Below the pieces are notes generated by a model that was not told where the DNA came from, ran no database searches, and saw nothing but the letters and a program-made list of their open reading frames with translations. This document shows, piece by piece, positions 18,687-32,600 of a stretch of DNA of 64,000 bases. Positions within the stretch are counted from its first letter, which is position 1. Each line of letters opens with the position of its first letter. Source of the stretch: Bactericera cockerelli (lineage: Eukaryota; Arthropoda; Insecta; Hemiptera; Triozidae); NCBI GenBank assembly GCA_024516035.1, contig CM044962.1:2040527-2104526 (forward strand), given 5' to 3'. Position numbers and translations under genes: made by a program.

Positions 18687-21600
18687 CTGGGGGGAGAGGA
18701 CATGGGTGTATATGTGTTGTAAAAAGGGTTGGGTGGAATGAGATTGCCATAGCAATAACCCCGCCCTTAGTTAGGACCTTATGTTAGTTTATATTTTCTA
18801 TCTTTTTCCATTTTCATTGTATATATTTGTTTCCCCATTTTTTCATTGTTTAAATTAATAAATTATTTCTATGTACATAAGTCCCATTTATTCCTAATAA
18901 GCGTGTATAATAATAATAATAAATATACTCTTTAGTGAAGCAAACCAATAGTCCACTGTGGCAGAGTGACTTAGCGTGCTAGGCATTGCCGCATGGTGAC
19001 CTGGGTTCGATCCCCAGCGGGCAGGAATTTTCTTGCTCTGTACTTGGATGTTCGGGTCCAACTCATACGTTCGTGAGTAAAAATGAGTAGTTACTTTGTA
19101 CGAGTAAACGACCAGTGGCCATTACCATAGTTAAACGAAATTAATGTAATAGAATAAATCGAAATGTAAAGAGGCTCTTAGTAATGCTGCGCTTGCTCAC
19201 AAAAATTGTGAGGAGCCATGTGTCTTCACCACAAATAAAATCATACATACTCCTTTATTGGAATGCTAACCACCGGGCGATCTATTACTAACACCAAAGG
19301 AACGGATTTCCGGTTGAATCAATCATCTCCCAAAGGCCCTAGGTTTTTTAGAGGGTGATAATCCCCGCTCCCCATGTTTTCCGGGTGTATTTTAAAGAAT
19401 ATTTTCTCCCAATCCTCTCTCTCAAAAAAAAAAAAAAAAAACACCAAAGGTCCTTGTCAGAAAAAAGTAATAATAATAACACTCTTTAGCGGAAGGTACC
19501 ATCAGGCGATGCATCAAGCATTTTTCTCCCACCTAACCCTCAGAGTTTTTTATTATTACGTGGTCAAATACTCAAATAAATGAGGAAAAGCCTCATGCAT
19601 TGTGTGGGATTCGAACCAACGGAACCTACGGAGCATAAATGGGGACTACCGATCTTGGCACTGACATCTAAAATAAAGCACTTACGCTACCTGGATGTAT
19701 TTCAAAACGCTTTCGTGCAACAGCCCCCCGGAACTTACTTTGGCGGTGGAAACAAAGTCACAGTTCCCCCTCAAAATCCCGCCCAGCTTTCCAGCGTCCT
19801 GGCCTCATCCCCACAGTGGCTCTGCAGGCCTATCACCACACACTTCCGCACTTGATGGCTTCCCTGGAATAGAAGGGGGTAAATAAATAAGAGAATAAAT
19901 AGAATAAATTAGAATATAATAGAATAAAAAGAATAGAAGAGAATAGAATAGTATAAGAATAGATAATAGAATGGAATAGAATAGAGTAGAATAATAAATA
20001 GAAATAGAAATGGAATAGAATAAGTAGAATTAGAATAAATAGAATGGAATAGAAATGGAATAGAATGGAATAGAATAGAATAGAATAGAATAGAATAGAA
20101 TAAGAATAGAATAGACTAGAATAGAATAGAATAGAAATGGAAATAGAATAGAGTAGAATAGAATAGAAATAGAATGGAATGGAATAGAATCAGTAGAATA
20201 GAATAAATATAATAGAATGAGAATTAGAATAGAGTAGAATAGATAAATAGAATGAGAATAAAATAGAATAGAATATAAATGGAATAGAATAGAATAGAAT
20301 AGAATACTTCTATTCATTCTTCGACCTTCTATTCTATTTTCAAGTGGTAATCCGGAGGTTCGCGGGTTCGAAACCCAGCCGGAACCATAATAAGTTTATC
20401 TCCCATTTGGAATTTACACCACATAATTAATACGCCATGGGCTACTTCTAAAATATTTGGCTCTCTCAATATTCCTAATCGGGCGGTATGAAATAAGGCA
20501 GTTATTTATAATCTAAGTTTGCCTCAGGAATTACAATGATTGAAGATAGTGTCGCACTTTGGCCGCAATCTTACCTGGCTATCACTGCACGGCGTGCCGC
20601 AATCTTACCTGCTATCTTGCACGCGAGCCGCAATCTACCTGGCTATCCTGCACGGCTGCCCGCAATCTACCTGACTATCTGCACGGCGTGCCGCACTCTT
20701 ACCTGGCTATCTGCACGGCGAGCCGCACCTTGGCCGCAATGCACAGGTAACTTGAAGAACCACTGGTGCGAGCTCCAAACTGGCCCCACATGTCTCTTCA
20801 TGCGGTTCTCACATCCCACCACTTTCCGCCGCCTCCTGGAACTTGTGCATGGCGTCCACCCACTGTAACAGATATCCCTCGTCAATACAAACAATATTTT
20901 TATATTTTTTATTTTAATATCACCGGGTTTTTACCCTGTTCATTTATAAAACGACAAAGCTCTATTTTACTGAATATAACATATAACATACAATACATCT
21001 GGTTTCGAAATGGAATACACCCCAGTATAACATCGAATATCTGAATACTTTTTTTACAAACAAGAACTACTTCTCAAAAATCAAACTTAAATTCGTTTAT
21101 TAAATTTTAATCTTTATTAAGAATACAAAGTACAATATTACAGGATAACATAAGAAAAAATAAATAAATGAATTAAAAATACAATAAAATAAAAGAAGAA
21201 AATAAAATTCTCCGCCCATCAGAGGGGGATGGGGGCATACTACGGGTATGGCAGCGACGAACCAAAAAAAAAAAAATAATAAATAAAAGTTAGCATATTT
21301 GGTGTTATCACTTTCGTGATATCACAACTACACGAACTACGCTTTACTAAATCTCACCTGAAGACCGGAACTTGAACCACCCGACCTCCAGGTTACAAGT
21401 CCGCCGCCTTAGCGATCAAGCGACTGAGTCGTGATATTAGAAAGTACAAAAAAGTTTGTCATATTATTGTTATATAGTATGCTGTAGGTACTTTGACCAG
21501 AAGTAAGTCATGTACGTGGATTAAATTTAGGCAAAACTTAACAATACAACGATCTAAATACCCTTTGGTAACTTTCAAAAAGAATTAATTAAAATAGTAT

Positions 21601-23586
21601 TCTTATATGTAAGACACCCGCTCAACTCACCACTTTTCACCGAGTCCCACCCGCTCAACTCACCAAGTCCCACTGATTCAAACACACCGAGTCACTGATT
21701 CAGTTTTCACCGAGAGTCCTCCCCTCTCAGCACACCAGCTTCACCGAGTCACTGATTCAGTTCACCGAGTCACCCGCTCAACTCAACAGCATCACCAAGT
21801 CACTGATTCAGTTCACCGAACCACCCCTCAACTCACCAGCTTCACCGAGTCCACCCCCCCCCCCCCCTCACTCACCACTTCACCGATTCACCCGCCTCAA
21901 CTCACCAGCTTCACCGATTTAACTCACCCAGTCACTGATTCCAGTTCACCAAGTCACTGATACAGTTCACCGAAGTCACCCGCTCAACTCACCACTCACC
22001 GAGTCACCCGCTCAACTCACCAGCTTCACCGAGTCACCCGCTCAACTCACCAGCTTCATCGAGTCTCCTGCTCAACTCACCAGCTTCACCGATTTAACTC
22101 ACCCAGTCCAACTGATTCCATTTCACCGATCACCCGCTCCAACTCACCAGCTTCACCGAGAGTCACCGCCAACTCACCACTTCACCGAGAGTCACCCGCT
22201 CAACTCACCGCGTCACCCTGCTCAAACTCACCATCTTCACCGAGTCACCCGATCAACTCACCAGCTTCACCAAGTCCACTGATTTAACTCACCAAGCACT
22301 GATTCAACTCACCCAAGTCACCCGCTCAACTCACCAGCTTCACCAAGTCACTGATTTTAAACTCACCAATCACTGATTCCACTCACCAAATCACCCGCTC
22401 AACTCACCAGCTTCACCAATCACTGATTTAACTCACTCAAGTCCACAGATTCAACTCACCAAGTCACTAATATCAACTCACCCAGCTCACAGATTCAGTT
22501 CACCGAGTCACTGATCAGTTCACCGAGTCACCCCTCAACTCACCAGCTTCACCAAGTCACTGATTTAACTCACTATCCTCACTGATTCAACCACCAAGTC
22601 ACTAATTCAACTCACCCAGATCACTGGATTCATTTCACCGAAGTCCACTGATTCAGTTCACCGAGTCAACCCGCTCAACTCCACCAGCTTCACCGATCGT
22701 AGTACATTCTTGCTGAACTCCTCGTTGAGCGCACCTCCTCGATCTTGAACGACACGCCGTGGAAGCTGAGCTGGCCGCGCATGTACATTCCCCCGCAGCT
22801 TCATGTCCATGCGACCGATCTCCATGGCGCCGTCCCCCCCGCTTCTCCACCGCCCCGATAAAGTCATGGAACTCGGGGAACGGAGTCCCCTGGCCCCGAC
22901 ATTTCCTGCAACCAAACAAAAAAAAAAGTTGTCATATTTCGTCCGGCTAGAAGGTAAAACTGACCATGGTGAACAGTTGGTCATTTCTCGATTTTTCGTT
23001 ACTCCTGGTCGGAAATTAACCTAACTATTGGCTAAAAATCAAAAGATCGGTAGTATTCAAACTATGCGCGGAAAAAGCGAGAAAACAATTGATACTGAAA
23101 GACATGGATGTCAATTTTACGTTCCAGCCGACCGATTATGTGTTAATCACTTTTCGTGATGTCAAAACAGTCAAACCGCTTTTACTAAATCTACGCTGAA
23201 ACGGACTTGAACCCCGCGCCCTCCAGGTTACAAATCCGCCGCCTTATCAATCAAGCTACTGAGTCGGTACTCATGCAACGAACCACATAAGATTTGATTT
23301 TTTTCAAAACGAAAAAAAAAATCGAGATTTAGACCACATCCAACATCCGTGCAATGAACCACCTGAATATTCCCAAAAAAAATGATTATTTTGACCACAT
23401 CATAAATGTCAATTAGCCACCTAAATTCTGATTTTGACCATCGTAAGAATACTGAATACGTCTTAGACTTATTGCTGGATGATAAAGACTCATTAGTCCT
23501 ATTCGGCATAAATAATACTGGCAAAATTAACTTTAATACATAAATGTTTATACTCACGAGCGGGTTACACCGCCGCTTCAATCCCA

Positions 23587-23621
<35 letters not shown>

Positions 23622-26600
23622 ACCCACACACGCCGCGCGCTCGCGTTGAAATGTCCCCTTTAGTTTAAAAAAAAAAAAAAAAAAAACTGATTATTTTTTT
23701 TTTAGTCATCCATCCATTTTTTTTAATCCTCAAAAACAGCTCATCAAGAAATTCGCGATCGATGTGTCAAATGAAAGATCAAACCCTTACCCAAAACTTT
23801 CCGCTAGAATTGATAGGCGTCGCGACAAATTTCGAGAAAAAATGTCATTTAAGGTTTAAAAAACGTGAAGATATTTTTAGATTCATGTTTAACCTTACTC
23901 ATTGTATGCTTAACCTTAGGAGATATAACCCTAGCGTTTTCCTATTCTGATTTTGATATGAGAATATATCTGATCTCGCTAGCGAGAACTAACAGAAACG
24001 GATGCTGAGACCTGGATTTTTCCGCTGAGAACGCTGCACGCAAAAATCACTTGAATTACTCCAAGGATAAAAACAACTATAGCTTTCTTGCGTTCTCAGT
24101 TGAAACGTTGGTCCCTTGGGCAGCCTGAGTCGATATCTTTTCTAAAAGAAGATTTGGCTCTGCTCTTTCGGCGCGTTTCTGGTGATTCTCGCTGGCATCA
24201 GTTCCTGAAAACAAAAAGATATCACAGGCCACCAAAGGGCAATAGCTCGAGCATCAGAGGCACGCTTCCCTCTCGGTAGTGAGTTTTGAAAAATGTTTTT
24301 ACCTTTGAAATATACTTTTAAGCCTAGCCAAAAGAATTTATATATCATATACATACGAGGATACAGGGTGAGCATAAAAAGTCTCACCCCACCCCCGTAT
24401 CTCGAGAATGGCTAAGAATACAAGAAAAAACGCAAAAACACCATCCCTTCATTTAAGTAAGGGTTTTCCATTTTTAAGCCAAAAAAAATTTGCCTATACG
24501 CCCAGTCAGTCGCTGGGCATGGACCATCTTTATAATCTTAAAAAGAATAGAAAGTCCTTGTGGCATAATTGGTTTTAAAAGTCTCATAGAAGATAAGTTC
24601 CATTACAACAAATTTTCAGTGAGCTTACAACTTACCGTTTTTGAGATACCAGGGTCGGACGTCCTCTAATAACATATATTTTGACCATAACCTCGTTGAA
24701 CCGAAAATTCCAGTAAAAATGAAATTTGTTGAAATAACTCCTTATGCAAGAACTTTTGAACAAGTTTAAACTGATTGTTTTTTCGTTTAAAATTTTATAG
24801 GACTGTTCGTCAGGCTGGCTGACGAAACCGAACCAAACTCAACATCACAGAGTATGTCGAGTTATAACTTTTTACCGACTGAGCTTGTCATAAGAGTTAA
24901 ATCAAAAAAATTCATTTTTCTATAATTTTACGGTTAACGCTTATAGACAAAATATAATGGAGTATTATGCAGGACTTCGACCCTGTATCTCGAAACGTAA
25001 GTCGTAGCTCACTGAAATTTTTTTGTAATGAACTATCTCTCATGAGAACCCTAAAAAACAATATGCCAACAAAACCTACCGTTCCCCTATTTAAGATTTG
25101 AAAAAGTTGGTCCATGCCCAGCCTGACTGGGCCGTGTATGGGCAAATTTTTTTTGGCTGAAAATGAATCCCCCTTAAATCGAAGGATAACGTGTTTTTGC
25201 GTTTTTCTTGTATTTTCAGCCATCTCGAGATACGGGGGTGGGTGAGACCTTTATGCCTCACCCTGAATTCTGTGTATACCCTGAAAGCGGGGTGGGGTGC
25301 ACTTACCCAGCTCGTCATGTGCCATGTTGCGAGTACCGAGCTCCATGGCGGACGCCGTAGATCACGCGAGCCTTGGGGAGTTTGTTCTGCAGCTCACACG
25401 TGGAGACTGGGAACATCGGATTTTTTGTTTAGTGGAAGCTGTGTGAAACACTCATAATGAAATTGGAGCAAAAAAAAATATTATTGTTTTTTATCAAAAT
25501 CTAACACAATAAATACCCTACTTCCGTTTCCTTTATATAGAAATTTTGACAAATTATATCGTTTTTTATTGGATATTCAACAAATTAGATAATCGCTGGG
25601 CTTTTTAAGATCTTGACGAATAGACATTTCTTGAAAATGACACCGGGTCCACCTGGAAGTGCAAGCCGAGCATGCAACCGCAAGGCAAGGTGACTACTCC
25701 CAGGTTTCTCTTAATGGAGAGTTATTTTCTCTTCAGAGAGAGGTAAATTTGGACCAGTAAGTGGTTCTCTTTACAGGTTTTCACTTATATCCCAATTTCT
25801 CTTATTTTTAATTTCTCTTATATCCAGATTCTCTTATATCCAGGTTATGACTGTACTACTCTTCTTTAGTCCATAGTAAAAGGTAACCACCAAGCAAAGG
25901 TACACAAGAAAAGTTTAACTAGCCGGACGAAGTTGAACTGAAAAACATATCGAGTTACACCTTGTTCGAATGGTCCGTTTAAAAAAAAATTTACTAGGTG
26001 TCCATATTGGTTAGTCAGTTTTATTTGTTAAAGAAACTATCCCCGGCGCGCGAACGAATTGCAAAAACATTAAAGCGCCTGGTTGAAAAAAAAAAAAACT
26101 TACCCGTCTGGTTTAGGCTTCGCTGCCCACGGGACACAGGTTCTGGCGCGGTGCACTCGTCAAACCACAGGCCGTCAAAGTCCTCGCCGCACCACTGCAG
26201 CAGCTGCTTGAGCCGCGTCTTGTAGGCGCCGCCCGCGCTGTTGGATCGCCTATGAGCGCCGAGTAGGTGGAGAAGATACGCCCCTTCTTCACGTTTGCCC
26301 TTATGCGACCTAACCAAGATAAGTAAACAGAATAAATTGAAATGGTGCCTGACGTCACATCTTCACGTTGCCTAGGCGACCAAACCAAAGATAAGTAAAC
26401 AGAATAATTGTAATTGTATAGTGCTCAGAGCACGTTGCCTAGGCGACCAAACCAGAGATAAGTAAACAAATAATTGAATCGGTACATTCAAAAACGACAT
26501 CATTCCAAAAGTAAACTTTTTGGAAAATCAAAAAAAATTCCCATTCATTTTTGTCCATAAAAAAAAAAGAAAAAATATGTATCGTAGGACTACCAAAAGA

Positions 26601-29600
26601 TAACCATCTATCTAATTTTTGGTCAGATAGGTAGTGACATTTCAAATAAATAGCCGTTCAAGGTCGTGGAATGATGCTGTTTTTGCACAATCGAAAATAT
26701 TATAAAATAATAACACACGTACACTTCGAATTTTTTATTGTTATTTCAAACAAAAAGCAAAAAAATAATGAACCCACTAAAAATATATGTATAAAAAGAA
26801 ATCCTGGTGTAAACATCAAACACGACTTTCCTTATCCCCGAAAAGAAGTTGAACTCCGGCACTCCGTGACTCAACGGTAACAGCAGCAAATCAATGCCAA
26901 ATTCGTAATCAGCAACCTCATAATCATTGATTTGGATATGTCACAATCCCCACTAGAAGACATAATACAAAAAGTTTAAAAAAATAGTCCAAATCGGTCC
27001 CCCCAAGATACCGGTAAATTTGGGCCGAGGTCCAAAAAGTTTCACAAGATTATCAAAAAAATGATAGAAGGATACCCCTATTATTTTTTTAATCTAAGAA
27101 AATGTTTTTCCTCTAACTTTTTTTTGTATCTTTAATCAAATCATAGAAGCGGCGCTGCGGCAATATTTGCGCCCTGGGGCGCATTTTGCGCCAATTTCAA
27201 CCAAAAAATTGTTCTGTGGTACGTTTGTGTATAAAATTGATTTTTCATACCAAATTTCAAGTCTCTAGCTCTTACCGTTTTCTGGAGATATCCTGTTCAC
27301 ACACACACAGACAGATACACCATTCTACAGATTACATGCAAGAACCGCTTCAATCCCGGATCTATGTCGTTCTTGCATGAACGAAAATTAAGAAAACGTG
27401 TTTATATAGGAAGGGAGTAGCAAGAATGATTTGGTTTTGATATAAAATTGTGCGTTACCTTCCGAGATCCAAAATCATGAAAACCCCATTTTCCAAAAAA
27501 AATGTGAATTGAAATGTCGTTTTTGCATGTACCCGATCATTGTGATTGTAAGTGGTGCTCAACGCTTACGTCGAGAAGATGACGCCCCCCTTCCTTCACG
27601 TGCCTAGGCGGACGAAACGGAAGATAAGTAAACAGAATAATTGTAATGAATTGGTGCTCAGAGGCACGTTGCCTAGCGACGAAACCAAAGAAAGTAAACG
27701 GAATAATTGTAATTGGTGCTAAGAGGCACGTGCCTAGCGACGAAACGAGAGATAAGTCAACAGAATATTGAAATAGTGCTCAGAGGCTCGTTGCCTAGGC
27801 GACGAAACCAGAGAATAAGTAAACAGAATACTTGTGATTCTAATAGTGCTCAGAGCAGGTTGCCTAGCGACAAACCGAGAAAAGTAAACGGATAATTGTA
27901 ATTGTAATGGTGTTCAGATGCACGTTGTCTCGGCGACGAAACGAGAGATAAAGTACACAGAAAAAATGTAATGTAATGGTGCTGACGCCCTTCTTCACGT
28001 TGCCTACGACGAAACCAAAGATAATAAACAGAATAATTTTAATGTGCTCAGAGGGACGTTGTCTAGGCGACGAAACGAAAGACAATAAACAGAATAATTT
28101 TAATTGTAATATGCAGACGCCCTTCTTCACGTTGCCTAGGCGACGAAACGAGTGATAAGTAAACAGAATAATTGTAGTTGTAATGGTGCTGACGCCTTTC
28201 TTTACGTTGCCTAGGCGACGAAACCAGAGATAATTAAACAGAATAATTGTAGTTGTAATGGTGCTGACGCCCTTTCTTCCGTTGCCTAGGCGACGCAACG
28301 AGAGACAAGTAAACGTATAATTGTAATTGTAATAGTGCTGACGCCCTTCTTCACGTGCCTAGGCACGAAACGAGAGATAAGTAAACAGAATAAATTGTAG
28401 TTGTCAATGGTGCTGACGCCTTTCTTTACGTTGCTAGGCGACGAAACGAGAGATAAGTAAACCGAATAATTGTAGTTGTAATGGTGCTGACGCCTTACTT
28501 TTACGTTGCCTAGGCGACGAATCGAGAGATAAGTAAACAGAATACTTGTAATTGTAATAGTGCATGGACCCCTTCTTCACGTTTGCCTAGGCGACGAAAA
28601 CGAGAGATAAGTAAACAAATAATTGTAGTTGTAATGGTGCAGACGCCTTATCTTTACGTTGCCAAGGCGCCAAACGAGAGATAAGTATACAGAATAATTG
28701 TAGTTGTAATGGAGCTGACGCCTTTCTTTACGTCGCCTAAGCACGAAAACGAGAGATAAGTAAACAGAATAATTGTAATTGTATAGTGCTGACGCCCTTC
28801 TTCACGTTGCCTACGATGAAACGAAGATAAGTAAAGACAGAATAAATGAGTTGTAATGGTGCTGACGCTTCTTTACGTTGCTAGGCGAACGAAACGAGAG
28901 ATAAGTAAACAGAAATATTTGTAGTTGTAATTGCTTGACGCCTTTCTTTACGTTGCCTAGCGACGAAACGAGAGATAAGTAAACAGAATAATTGTAGTTG
29001 TAATGGTGCTGACCGCCTGTTCTTTACGTTTTGCCTAGCGACGAAACGAGAATAAGTAAACAGAATATTTGTAATAGTAATAATTATGTAATAGTGCTCA
29101 GAGGCACGAGCCTCGCAACGTAACAAAAGATACTAAACAGAATAATTGTAAATGAATAGTGCTCATAGGCACGTTTTTGCCTAGTGACGAAACGAAAGAT
29201 AATAAACAGAAATAATTTGTAATTGTAATATTATTGTAATATGTCCAGAGCACGTTGCCTAGGCAACGAAACAAAAGATAAGTAAACAGATAATTGTAAT
29301 TGTAATAGTGCTTCAAGGCACGTTGCCTAGGCGACGAAACCAAAGATAAGTGAAAACAGAATAATTGGTAATTGTAATGGTGCTGTACGCCTTTCTTCAC
29401 GTTGCCATAGCGACGAAACCAAAGATAATAAACAAATAATTGTAATTGTAATGGTGCTGACGCTTCTTCACTCACCGTTGCCTAGGCGACGAGACCAAGA
29501 TAATAAACAAATAATTGTACATTGTAATATGCTGACGCCATTCTTCACGTTGCTAGCACGAAACCAAAGATAAGTAAACAGAATAAATTGGTAATTGTAA

Positions 29601-32600
29601 TTGGGTGCTGACGCCTTTCTTCAGTTTGCTAGGCGACGAAACCAAAGATGAAGTAAACAGAATAATTGTATTTGTAATGGTGCTGACGCCTTTCTTCACG
29701 TTGGCCTAGGCAACGAGACCAAAGAATAAGTAAACATAATAATTGTAATTGTAATGGTGCTGACGCCTTTTCTTCACGTTGCCTAGGCGACCAAACCAAA
29801 GATAAGTAAAACAAAATAATTGTAATTTGTACTGGTGCTCAGAGTATGTGCCTAGATCGACGAAACCAAAGATAAGTAAACGGAATAATTGTAAGTGTCC
29901 TAAAGGCCAACTTGCCTAGCGACGAAACGAAAAATAAGTAAACAGAATAGTAGTAATTGTAATAAGTGCTAAGAGGCTCGTTGCCTAGCGACAAACGAAA
30001 GATAAGTATACAGAATAATAGTAATTGTAAAGGTGCTGACGCCTTTCTCACGTTGCCTAGCGACCAAACAAAGATAAAGTAAACAGAATAATTGGTAATT
30101 GTAATGGGTGCTCAGAGGCACGTTTGTCCTAGGCGACGAAAACCAATGGCCTAGGCGACGAAACCAAAGATAAGTAAACAGAATAATTGATATTGTAATG
30201 GTGCTGACGCCTTCTTTTACGTTTCCTAGCGACGAAACGAAAAGATAAAGTAAACAGAAATAATGTAATTGTAAGGTGGCACGACGCCTTTCTTTACTTC
30301 TGCCTAGGCGACGAACCGAGAGATAAGTAAACAAATAATTGTAATTGTAATTATTTATTTAGAAACTCTTTTATTAGTGAACATATATACAGACAAATAA
30401 TGGTTAAACAATTAAATATAAAAATATCACAATAATAAATAATATAACGATGTCCGACAATAAAGTTCCCCCCCGGACAACCCCCCATAACTAATCCGGC
30501 TCTGATGTACAAAGCTTCAACAAGTTTTTGGCAGGAATTTAACCGTAGTTCCTCATGTTCATATCTCATTACCTTTAATCTCTTTCTGATCGGTAGTTTT
30601 TCAAATAATCATCATATCGAACACCTTGTCAGTGCACTTTGCCGGATTTTTCCAAATGTTGATTAAAATTTTAGAACAACGTGTAAACGTGAAATTTCTT
30701 CTTACAAAACTAAACAAAAGTCAATCGATCGTATTGAAAATCATGTATCGTCACATAAAATGACCTTTTCTAGGAATGCGATCGTTTTTAACTGGGTCTG
30801 AAGAGCGGTCCAATGCACACTTCTTGGCGTCGATCTTACTGCTCCGCTGAAAGGTTTTTTGGTACCATTTTTTTGCACAATTTTTTCTCATTGTAAAATT
30901 TGTCTCACTGTCCTCTCTATTTAATGGGGTTAGCCGGAGCTATGGGGGTCGTCCGGGAACTTTATGTTCGACCTCGTAAACAAGAAAAAAAATAAACAAA
31001 ATATATACATAGTTTATCATATTGCTATTATTCTTACACTAAGTCGCCTATCATTTCGATGATTTTAACAATTTTTTCCGCGTTCTCATCCTCTTTTGAA
31101 GTGGTAGGTCGCCTGATTCGTTTATCATCTCGACGTCCTCCCTACCCCTCCTTAAATCTTTTGAACCAATCATAAAACGTTGTCCCTACCCATACACTCA
31201 TCACCATACACTTCTTTTAACATTTTAAAACAAACCGATTGCTTTGTTTATTTTTGATAAGTTTATTTTCAGGTTTTTTTTTTGTAACACGTAGTTCTAA
31301 AAATTTACTCACATTTTAATTTTGAAAAATCCGGCAAAGTGCACTGACAAGGTGTTTGATGATGACGGATTATTTGCAAAACCTACCGAACAGAAAGAAA
31401 ATTAAGTTAATTAAATATGAACATGAGGAACTATGGTTAATTCCTTGCAAAAAATTGTTGAGCTATGACATCAGAGCCCGGAGCTATGGGGGTCGTCCGG
31501 AACTTTATTGTCGACCTCGTAAACAAGAAAAAAAATAAAACAAAAATAAACATATGGCCTAACAAAGGGCGGGTTTAATTGCCTAAGGCAATCCCCTCCA
31601 CGCTCGAGGCACTAATATTTACGGAAGAGTCCAATATATAATAATAAAACATAAAAAAATATAAAGCATAAAAAAAGTTATCACGCAAAACGCAAGTTTT
31701 TTGCAACCGTCAAGAAACAAAACGAGGGTGTATACTTCCGCTAAACCTATTCGTATGTATTTCTTTGTAATGTATAAAATACAAGAGAAAGTTAAATACA
31801 TTTAACATACAAGAGACTGGAAATTAAACATAAAAATTATAAATATGACTATTGAAAGTTATGAAAAATATAGTAAATAAGAAACATCACAGTTGATTTG
31901 CCCCTGTCTCATCATTCTATTTACAGGATTTGGTGTCAAATAAAATAACCTAGTCGGTAATTTTATTTTAATTTTTTTTTTTCAAAAATTTACGTTCCAC
32001 TTGACTACCATGAATAGAACCCAGGTCACCTGAAGTGCAAACTGAGAATAACATAACAAGAAATAATACTAATAAAACAACAAAAAAAAAAATCGCTTTA
32101 CCGGGATTCGAACCCACGTCACACCGCTTACCGTGGGCTCGGATGAGATCTTCGCTTACTTGAACTTGTTCATAGGTAGAACGTCTTCTTGGGCGCCCCG
32201 AAGTCATTCAGGTCTCTCTCGGCGTCGTACTTGAGGTCGTTGGACACCGACACCCAATGGCCCGCTTGCGGCCCTTCAGCCAGTTCTCGAGGATGCACCC
32301 GCTATGTGCGCCCCTTGCCCACCCCCGCGCCGTCCCCTGGGAACAGAAAATACAAGTTTTTTTTATTAGATATGACCATAGTATATTATACCTGCTACCT
32401 AACATTCACATATTTTTTACTGTATTACCTATTAATTGCTAATATGTATGTACTTTTGTTCATTCTTGTATAATTATTGATGCAATACAACTTCTCTTTA
32501 CTCCTGTCTTATTCCCCTTATGCAGTGTCGACGATGTTTCAACGACATGGTTTGCGGGTGGTTGGTTTTGGCACATTTTACGGCTGGATGGTCCTCCTAA

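Noticed and set aside
20030..20317. Ser/Tyr/Phe/Leu-rich membrane-like protein
   Set aside because: It is the (AGAAT)n microsatellite translated.
27864..30334. Protein-coding gene with repeated NVKKGV...FTYLSF peptide on the - strand
   Set aside because: It is the 75-bp satellite read in its open frame; there is no start context, and units slip between frames. Kept as a splice-array observation only.
26330..30345. CRISPR array
   Set aside because: Units are contiguous copies with no unique spacers, and the DNA is eukaryotic. The same applies to the arrays at 9.1, 21.6 and 54.5 kb.
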